Assembly: GCA_013044465.1 (NCBI GenBank)
Contig: JABEUL010000261.1
Span: 1 to 6,229 of the forward strand
Direction of reading: 5' to 3'
Origin: Acidimicrobiales bacterium
GTDB lineage: Bacteria > Actinomycetota > Acidimicrobiia > Acidimicrobiales > JABEUL01
DNA length: 6,229 nt
Part shown: piece by piece, positions 1 to 4,022 of the stretch
Numbering within the stretch: the first letter of the stretch is position 1
Layout: each line of letters begins with the position of its first letter
The notes under the pieces: generated by a model
What the model was told of the DNA's origin: nothing
Databases searched by the model: none
The model's input: the letters and a program-made list of their open reading frames with translations, nothing else
Made by a program: the position numbers and the translations under genes

Positions 1-81
1 ATCAGCCTCTACAGACTCAATTACCGTTGATTTCTCGACACCGAGTACGGAACGCCATATATTAGTATTTAGCAACGCCAT
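1..81 (-). CDS. ISL3-family transposase, N-terminal 27 residues only (runs off window start)
   Basis: Read on the minus strand, an ATG at 81-79 opens a frame that stays open to the window edge and gives 27 residues beginning MALLNTNIWRSVLGVEKS and ending TVIESVEAD. This matches the usual opening of actinobacterial ISL3 transposases (a short tail, then a pattern like LWRALLGVE, then VEDVEFD), which precedes the zinc-finger/HTH and DDE domains that would lie outside the window. A purine-rich AAAGGAAA sits directly upstream of the ATG as a ribosome site. The family call rests on recall of this N-terminal pattern and on a plausible ISL3-like terminus about 107 bp upstream. The DDE residues cannot be seen, so whether the transposase is intact is unknown. 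It would catalyse cut-and-paste movement of the element. Confidence 0.6.
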   Translation of the reverse strand, partial: MALLNTNIWRSVLGVEKSTVIESVEAD

Positions 82-140
82 TTTCCTTTCCTATTTTTTG
101 GATTTACCAATACTCAAAATATAGGCTGGAGATGGCGTTG
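73..140 (-). promoter_or_regulatory. Leader hairpin that would sequester the transposase start codon
   Basis: CAACGCCAT at 73-81 is the exact reverse complement of ATGGCGTTG at 132-140. In the transposase transcript the upstream copy would pair over 9 perfect bases with the first three codons, including the ATG, with about 50 nt between the arms. Start-codon sequestration in transcripts that enter an element from outside is a known way transposases are kept quiet (for example in IS10 and IS200). The pairing is seen directly; the regulatory role is inferred. It matters only if the transcript starts beyond base 140, because a promoter inside 82-131 would give a message lacking the upstream arm. 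Confidence 0.4.
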
Positions 141-161
141 TTCGTACTAAAGGCAGGTCAG

Positions 162-188
162 GGCACCCACGGATATGTTAGGAGAGCC
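162..188 (-). repeat. Candidate terminal inverted repeat of the ISL3-like element
   Basis: The minus-strand read from 188 to 162 starts GGCTCTCCTAAC and continues into a GTGGGTGCC block. It is assigned as the transposon end because of the GGCTCT start and its position outside the transposase leader. The inner limit is a guess, because the matching repeat at the far end is not in the window. Confidence 0.4.
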
Positions 189-369
189 TAAAATATTATC
201 TGCGGGCAACTACTCAATAAAGGTATATTTGGTCCAACTTAGGTCGGTACCCTAATATTGCATATTAGTTCCCTTTGGTTTTGTTTGTCCTATTCCTGAT
301 TGTTTCAGTCAACTTGCCTTATAAACCAGATTTAGAACAGTTACCTAAATGTATTAGTTCAGGTCTTCA

Positions 370-414
370 AATTTGGCGGTAGCCAATTTGCCCGTGACTA
401 ATTTGGCCGTGACC
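370..414. repeat. Three adjacent imperfect 15-bp direct repeats
   Basis: The units are AATTTGGCGGTAGCC, AATTTGCCCGTGACT and AATTTGGCCGTGACC, abutting with no spacer. Units 2 and 3 differ at two positions. Units 1 and 3 differ mainly at the GGTAG/CCGTGA core. They could be protein-binding iterons or the subterminal repeats of an old transposon end (IS21-type elements carry such multiple end repeats). Neither reading can be decided here. Confidence 0.6.
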
Positions 415-555
415 AAGGATCCCCAGCCCACGCGAATGTCCATGACCTTGCCTGTTAAGTCGTATATCTGTCAAGTTGTGATCTTGAACTGCGCATTTGA
501 GGTCTTGGAGCCACGGGTAAAAGTATTAACTTGATTGCAAAATTGAGTTTTGATA

Positions 556-587
556 ATTCCGAGGTTAAGCAATACTTAACCTGGAAT
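556..587. repeat. Strong bulged hairpin, 13 paired bases with a 5-nt loop
   Basis: The left arm is ATTCC, a single unpaired G, then AGGTTAAG. The loop is CAATA. The right arm is CTTAACCT followed by GGAAT, pairing perfectly apart from the bulged G at 561. No T-run follows on either strand, so it is not a standard intrinsic terminator. It may be a protein-binding palindrome or a remnant of a mobile element. It lies about 210 bp upstream of the antitoxin start. Confidence 0.55.
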
Positions 588-657
588 GGTGAATTCATCG
601 TGACACCTTCTTCTCATTACTAGCACCCACTTGTTCTTCCTTATCCCCTAAGTATCT

Positions 658-703
658 TTGTCGCCAAGGGTATAGGCGCTTACAGCCTTGCTTCTGGCGA
701 CAA
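658..703. repeat. 9-bp perfect inverted repeat with 28-bp spacer
   Basis: TTGTCGCCA (658-666) is the exact reverse complement of TGGCGACAA (695-703). A second internal pairing, CAAGG (665-669) with CCTTG (686-690), could form an alternative inner stem that overlaps the first arm by two bases. There is no T-run after it. Its role is unknown: it might be a small transposon or MITE-like terminus, an RNA fold, or an operator. Confidence 0.5.
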
Positions 704-739
704 CGCAATTCATGGCAAATCCGATTTCGAAAGTAAACA

Positions 740-767
740 TTGGTGATTAATGTCACTTTAATATTCT
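740..767 (+). promoter_or_regulatory. Possible promoter of the toxin-antitoxin operon
   Basis: TTGGTG (740-745) and TATTCT (762-767) are separated by 16 bp and could be weak -35 and -10 elements, giving a transcript start near 774. The overlapping TAATAT at 759-764 is an alternative -10 without a matching -35. The assignment rests mainly on position: the start site would fall inside the inverted repeat at 763-787 and the message would carry the Shine-Dalgarno at 789-793. Confidence 0.3.
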
Positions 768-787
768 GCTAGCATTGATAGCAGAAT
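763..787. promoter_or_regulatory. Probable FitA-type autoregulatory operator
   Basis: ATTCTGCTA (763-771) and TAGCAGAAT (779-787) form a perfect 9-bp inverted repeat with a 7-bp spacer. It contains TGATAGCA at 776-783, which is identical to the half-site I recall for gonococcal FitA (TGCTATCA ... TGATAGCA), and TGCTAGCA at 767-774, one base off the other half. In the gonococcal operator the halves are farther apart (more than 10 bp); here they are 1 bp apart. The repeat overlaps the putative -10 and start site and ends just before the Shine-Dalgarno, the right place for repression by the antitoxin or the FitAB complex. The repeat is directly seen; its role is inferred. Confidence 0.6.
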
Positions 788-788
788 T

Positions 789-793
789 GGAGG
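789..793 (+). promoter_or_regulatory. Shine-Dalgarno GGAGG that sets the antitoxin start at 799
   Basis: GGAGG lies 5 nt before ATG 799. The longer frame could start at TTG 775, but that codon lies inside the operator palindrome and has no ribosome site, so 799 is preferred. Confidence 0.8.
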
Positions 794-798
794 TCCAT

Positions 799-1044
799 AT
801 GGCAGCATTAAGTATTAGGAATCTAGATGATCGCGTAAAGGATAAGTTGCGAACCATGGCTGCAGAGCATGGCCACTCAATGGAAGCTGAAGTTCGTGAA
901 ATTCTGATACATGCAGTCGGAATGGGAGATGAAGGTAACGGATTACTTACTACTTTTCAAGACCGATTCAGAAGCATTGGCGGCATCGATCTCGACATTC
1001 CAAAACGCTCGGCTAAGGCTAGATCGGCAAATTTAACTTCATGA
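799..1044 (+). CDS. fitA: FitA/VapB-like ribbon-helix-helix antitoxin
   Basis: This 81-residue antitoxin neutralises the PIN toxin encoded immediately downstream and probably represses its own operon. Residues 1-40 form an Arc-type ribbon-helix-helix: MAALSIRNLDD is the DNA-contacting strand, followed by two helices ending EVREILIHAVG. This closely parallels gonococcal FitA (MASVVIRNLSE ... STEAEIRLIL). The C-terminal part, with SIGGIDLDIPKRS, corresponds to the FitA tail (IGGVELEDVR) that wraps around and inserts into the toxin active site. The start is chosen for the GGAGG 5 nt upstream. The stop overlaps the toxin start (ATGA at 1041-1044), implying translational coupling. A perfect inverted repeat in the promoter is a likely operator. 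Family assignment is firm; the target of regulation beyond its own operon is unknown. Confidence 0.88.
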   Translation: MAALSIRNLDDRVKDKLRTMAAEHGHSMEAEVREILIHAVGMGDEGNGLLTTFQDRFRSIGGIDLDIPKRSAKARSANLTS

Positions 1045-1457
1045 TAGTCGTGGACACTAATGTACTTTCAGAGCTAATGAAGCCCTCGCCAAATGTTGAT
1101 GTGAGCAATTGGATAGCATCTCGAAATGGAAATGAGATTTTCATCACTTCTATCACAGTCTCCGAAATACTTTATGGAATAGTTAGGCTTCAGGATGGAA
1201 GGCGTAAAAACCTTCTTCAAGCTACTGCTCGAGAAATATTTAGCAATTTCGATAAGCAGATTCTACCTTTTGATCGAATAGCTGCAGAATATTATGCTCA
1301 AATCGTCGATTCACGAGATCGTCTTGGACTTCCCATCGAGGGATTTGATGCTCAAATCGCAGCAATTTGTCGAGTGCACAGTGCTACTCTGGCGACCCGT
1401 AACGTAAAAGATTTCGTGCACGTTGGAATCAAAATTGTTAATCCGTGGAAAAAGTAA
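1041..1457 (+). CDS. fitB: FitB/VapC-like PIN-domain ribonuclease toxin
   Basis: This is a 138-residue PIN-domain protein, normal length for VapC/FitB toxins, which are Mg-dependent endoribonucleases that cut tRNA or other RNA when freed from the antitoxin. The opening MIVVDTNVLSELMKP carries the first acidic residue D5. E42 lies in TVSEILYG, D103 in GFDAQIAAI, and the final loop TRNVKDF has N121 and D124, so the acidic active site looks complete. The FitB features are the LSELMKP opening, the SEILYGI strand-helix and the closing ATRNVKDF ... NPW. It is co-translated with the antitoxin through ATGA and needs no separate ribosome site. It ends 43 bp from the convergent hexosaminidase gene; a T-run (about 1491-1496) follows but no clear stem. 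RNA target is unknown. Confidence 0.88.
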   Translation: MIVVDTNVLSELMKPSPNVDVSNWIASRNGNEIFITSITVSEILYGIVRLQDGRRKNLLQATAREIFSNFDKQILPFDRIAAEYYAQIVDSRDRLGLPIEGFDAQIAAICRVHSATLATRNVKDFVHVGIKIVNPWKK

Positions 1458-1500
1458 ACCTGTCAGATTGCATTGCCAACTTTGAATTAGATTTTTTAGC

Positions 1501-3324
1501 CTACAAAAGCTTCAACGGTCCCGCCCAAGCTTTATCTGGTTGACCACTTATATAGCCACTCTGTAGGTTGTAAAGCCAAGCAAGTGATTCTTCCAGGCCT
1601 CCAATTCGATTTCTACTCTTCCAAATTGATTGGTGGAGCGAGATAATGTCACTACACCTATCTGCAAATAAGTCTCTTTCTGGTTGGCTGACCGATGCCA
1701 AATGACCATTTCCCAGGAGTCTTGAAGATGCGTCATCTACTATTAATTCCACCAGACTACACGTCGCACTTAGCTCTTCTTTCATCAGAGGATCTACTAC
1801 TTTCGAGACCAGATCTTTAATTTCACCCAACTCGTTGCGGATTAGATCTAAATGCTCCGTGGTTAAGCCTGTAGTTAATCCAAAGCCAACGGGAAGTTGA
1901 GGAAAGTAAAGGTGGAGCACAATAGTTGCAAGATTTGGGAACTGACATGGAACCATCGAGTGAATCTCCCCTATCCTGCAAATAGCACTAGCGGCATTGA
2001 GATCGTCTTTCATCGGGTCAGTTGAGATAACTGAGGAAAGGCCCTCGATTAGATCAGAGTATTGAAAACTCTCAACTCCACGCATGCCCGTCCATCCAAA
2101 AGCCCCGGCGGCAACTATTCCGGGCAACGAAATAGGCCACCACTGGAGGTGACCAAAATCACCCCAGTCGGTAGTCAATATGCCAAGCCCCCCGTGATCT
2201 ATTGCATTTCTTGTAGCCTCTCTGGTGTTTTCTAGCGAATTATTAGTTTTCCCAACTATGGATAGCCAACTTGAAGTGCCTGGAGAGTTAATAAAAGGCA
2301 CTTGATGCTCAACAAGAAATCGGTCTCTTTCTCCAAATGGGGAATTGGCCTCATATCCCCACTCCGCGACGATCACACCATCTGGCAGCTTTTCGATTAA
2401 CTTCTTGTGGCCAGCCAGCATGTCACCCCATACAATAATGTCCTTGTCTTTAAATGAGGACAGCTCTGTCACTTTAGTCAACCAATCATTCCACTCGAAA
2501 GCTCTTGAAGAATTGAGTTCAAATGGTTCGTCAAATCCGATATTTACCATCTTTGACGGGATAGCATCTGTGATTTGATCCATTATGTCGCTAATTAGTT
2601 GTATTGATCTTTCGTTTGTGGGATCGATTGTGGTTGGAGGTCGGAGCATCCCAAATGGTGAGACCACGAGATCCTTTTCAATTCCCAAATCTCGATACTT
2701 AGGATGAATCAACCAACGCTCCATGTGGCCGAAGCTATTTTGATTACAGACTAGATCTACGAACCTCTCTTTGCAGTAGGAATCAAGGGCTGCAAGTTCA
2801 CTTACCGTTAAGGGATCAGAATTTTCCCAAACCAATTCATGACCCACGTAGGCAAATGTATGTTCCATATAAAGCTCAAGATGATTTAATTTCAATGAAG
2901 AGATTAGGTCAACAATTTCATAAAGCTGCTTTTGAGTGGGCACCTTCGTTCTCGAAATATCAAGCATGACTCCCCTCAATTTGAGTGACGGGTAGTCATT
3001 TATCTCTCCTTCGGCCAAAACAATTTCATTTTCAAGAAGTTTTAAACCACTTTCTAGTGCTCTGGCAGTGGTTTTATTTGCAATGCCTTCAAGCGTCATT
3101 TTCCCATAAAAAAACCCTTTAGCCGAACTTGCAGAAATTTCAATGCGGTCTCGGCTTATTTGGATTCTGTAGCCTTCTTCATCAATGCCTTTTTCAATAT
3201 TCTCCAATACACCAAGTGGCCTGGTTGTTTTAAAATAATTAGAAGTCATCGACATGCTGACTGGTTGAGGTAGTAGTTTCAGGGGTGATATCTCTTTGAG
3301 AGACTCAATTGAGGAGCTTTTCAT
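1501..3324 (-). CDS. Family 20 beta-N-acetylhexosaminidase, cytoplasmic
   Basis: This 607-residue glycoside hydrolase should remove terminal beta-linked GlcNAc or GalNAc from oligosaccharides by substrate-assisted catalysis. Residues 15-100 look like the GH20b domain: SPLKLLPQPVS, then GYRIQISRDRIEISASSAKG and FFYGKMTLEGI. The TIM barrel begins near YPSLKLRGVMLDISR (111-125). SFGHMERWL (197-205) carries a conserved His. NIGFDEPFEL (261-270) holds the catalytic Asp265-Glu266 pair, normally in an HIGGDE-like motif. Later barrel motifs are IVWGDML (297-303), AEWGYEA (320-326) and TTDWGDFGH (384-392). The region around MLRPPTTIDPT resembles the Paenibacillus/Bacteroides-type GH20 subgroup. Residues from about 420 onward are mostly helical and lack recognised motifs. 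There is no signal peptide or membrane segment, so it probably acts on imported sugars or recycled wall fragments. No Shine-Dalgarno precedes the ATG and no other start in frame keeps the N-terminal domain, so the transcript may be leaderless. Confidence 0.85.
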   Translation of the reverse strand: MKSSSIESLKEISPLKLLPQPVSMSMTSNYFKTTRPLGVLENIEKGIDEEGYRIQISRDRIEISASSAKGFFYGKMTLEGIANKTTARALESGLKLLENEIVLAEGEINDYPSLKLRGVMLDISRTKVPTQKQLYEIVDLISSLKLNHLELYMEHTFAYVGHELVWENSDPLTVSELAALDSYCKERFVDLVCNQNSFGHMERWLIHPKYRDLGIEKDLVVSPFGMLRPPTTIDPTNERSIQLISDIMDQITDAIPSKMVNIGFDEPFELNSSRAFEWNDWLTKVTELSSFKDKDIIVWGDMLAGHKKLIEKLPDGVIVAEWGYEANSPFGERDRFLVEHQVPFINSPGTSSWLSIVGKTNNSLENTREATRNAIDHGGLGILTTDWGDFGHLQWWPISLPGIVAAGAFGWTGMRGVESFQYSDLIEGLSSVISTDPMKDDLNAASAICRIGEIHSMVPCQFPNLATIVLHLYFPQLPVGFGLTTGLTTEHLDLIRNELGEIKDLVSKVVDPLMKEELSATCSLVELIVDDASSRLLGNGHLASVSQPERDLFADRCSDIISLHQSIWKSRNRIGGLEESLAWLYNLQSGYISGQPDKAWAGPLKLL

Positions 3325-3327
3325 ATA

Positions 3328-3350
3328 GATAATCGTGTCACAGATCGGAG
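3328..3350 (+). promoter_or_regulatory. Possible -10 box and Shine-Dalgarno for the acetyltransferase gene
   Basis: GATAAT (3328-3333) matches the -10 consensus at five of six positions and would start a transcript near 3340. GGAG (3347-3350) then sits 5 nt before GTG 3356. No good -35 is seen at 16-18 bp. If this is correct, GTG 3335 lies upstream of the transcript start and cannot be the initiator, which supports the shorter protein. Confidence 0.35.
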
Positions 3351-3355
3351 CAAGT

Positions 3356-4012
3356 GTGCCAGAAGGAATAATAAGACCCTACGAATCTACCGACAGGCAG
3401 GCAGTACGCCATATCTGCTATGAAACTGGCTACATGGGCGATTCCCCCAGCTTCTACTGGGGAGATCGGGAGAGTTTTAGTGACATGTGGTCTGGTTATT
3501 ACACTGATAAAGAGCCCGAATCGCTATTTGTAGCCGACCTCAATGGCCAAGTAGCTGGCTATTTGCTTGGTTGCTTAGACTCCAAAAAGGCCTCCAACCC
3601 AGTTGGAATTGGGATCAGATACGCCTTTTTAAAAGGAGGGCTGCTCAATTCAACTACCCGTCCCACACTTCTTCGCACCGTAGTTGATGCGCTAAGTGAC
3701 TCCGTTAGAGGAGCTTCACCGCTAACTGGCCCTTTTCATGACTCAAGGTGGCCATCTCATCTCCACATCAATTTCTTGCCAGAAGCTAGGGGAAAGGGAC
3801 TCGGGCGGAAAATAGTAGAGGCTTGGCTCGATAAATTGAGATCTTTAGGTTCGCCTGGATGCCATCTTGAGACTTTGGCGGAAAATACCAGCGCAATAGC
3901 TTTTTTTAAATCGGTTGGGTTTGAGATCCATGGAGATCCCCAGGTGGCCCCTGGGCTTAGATCAAAAGAGGGCGAACGCCTCCATGGACAGGTACTAGTT
4001 CAGTCTCTTTGA
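3356..4012 (+). CDS. GNAT acetyltransferase related to the acetyltransferase-like domain of O-GlcNAcases
   Basis: This is a 218-residue GNAT-fold protein if it starts at GTG 3356, which has GGAG 5 nt upstream; the next upstream start, GTG 3335, adds seven residues and has no ribosome site. The fold opens with IIRPYESTDRQAVRHICYET. The middle contains YMGDSPSFYWGD (26-37) and SLFVADLNGQVAGYLLGC, where GNAT strands 2-4 would be. WPSHLHINFLPEARGKGLG (132-150) joins the strand-4 HLHI motif to the acetyl-CoA pyrophosphate loop R-G-K-G-L-G (145-150). NTSAIAFFKSVGFE (177-190) is the closing helix and strand. The HLHI...LPE...G.G...GSPG.HL...N..AI.F pattern is the one I know from bacterial homologues of the C-terminal domain of human O-GlcNAcase. 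Lying between a hexosaminidase gene and nagA, it may acetylate an amino sugar, but substrate is unproven. It ends 10 bp from nagA, convergently. Confidence 0.8.
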   Translation: MPEGIIRPYESTDRQAVRHICYETGYMGDSPSFYWGDRESFSDMWSGYYTDKEPESLFVADLNGQVAGYLLGCLDSKKASNPVGIGIRYAFLKGGLLNSTTRPTLLRTVVDALSDSVRGASPLTGPFHDSRWPSHLHINFLPEARGKGLGRKIVEAWLDKLRSLGSPGCHLETLAENTSAIAFFKSVGFEIHGDPQVAPGLRSKEGERLHGQVLVQSL

Positions 4013-4022
4013 TCCTATTTTG

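Larger units (their letters stand above)
1..188 (-). mobile_element. Transposase-proximal end of an ISL3-like insertion sequence
   Basis: The segment contains the start of the transposase gene, its leader, and an outer boundary that I place at base 188. Read inward on the minus strand from 188 the sequence begins GGCTCTCCTAACATATCCGT. The opening GGCTCT is typical of ISL3-family terminal inverted repeats as I remember them. The distance from this end to the transposase ATG is 107 bp, reasonable for the family. Just outside, bases 189-196 read taaaatat, a possible AT-rich 8-bp target duplication of the length ISL3 elements make. The other end is outside the window, so neither the inverted repeat nor the duplication can be confirmed from this sequence. 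Confidence 0.5.
189..774. other. Gene-free 586-bp stretch between the IS end and the toxin-antitoxin module
   Basis: No convincing coding region is visible on either strand. Two short open frames cross 355-535: a plus-strand frame of about 58 residues ending at a TGA, and a minus-strand frame of about 38 residues. They overlap the tandem repeat, lack a ribosome site and resemble nothing I know. The stretch contains a 7-bp palindrome (252-268), three 15-bp tandem units (370-414), a 13-bp bulged hairpin (556-587), a 9-bp inverted repeat (658-703) and the promoter region of the toxin-antitoxin operon. Together with the adjacent insertion sequence, this looks like a degraded mobile-element region, but I cannot name the source. 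Confidence 0.6.

Noticed and set aside
370..414. CRISPR-like array
   Set aside because: The units abut without spacers and are too short and too few.
355..535. Short open frames on both strands across the 15-bp repeats
   Set aside because: No start with a ribosome site, no recognisable similarity, and openness on both strands is explained by the repeats and base composition.
658..703. tRNA gene or integron attC site
   Set aside because: No acceptor, anticodon and T-arm pattern can be drawn, and the GTTRRRY/RYYYAAC core sites of attC are absent.
775..798. Upstream TTG start extending the antitoxin by eight residues
   Set aside because: It lies inside the operator palindrome, has no ribosome site, and the known FitA opening begins exactly at the ATG at 799 behind GGAGG.
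1458..1500. Shared terminator between the toxin and hexosaminidase genes
   Set aside because: There is a six-base T-run on the plus strand but no GC-rich stem before it on either strand.
1548..1736. 62-residue minus-strand open frame
   Set aside because: It lies wholly inside the GH20 gene in another frame and has no recognisable domain.
2345..2578. 77-residue plus-strand open frame
   Set aside because: It is an antisense shadow of the hexosaminidase catalytic region.
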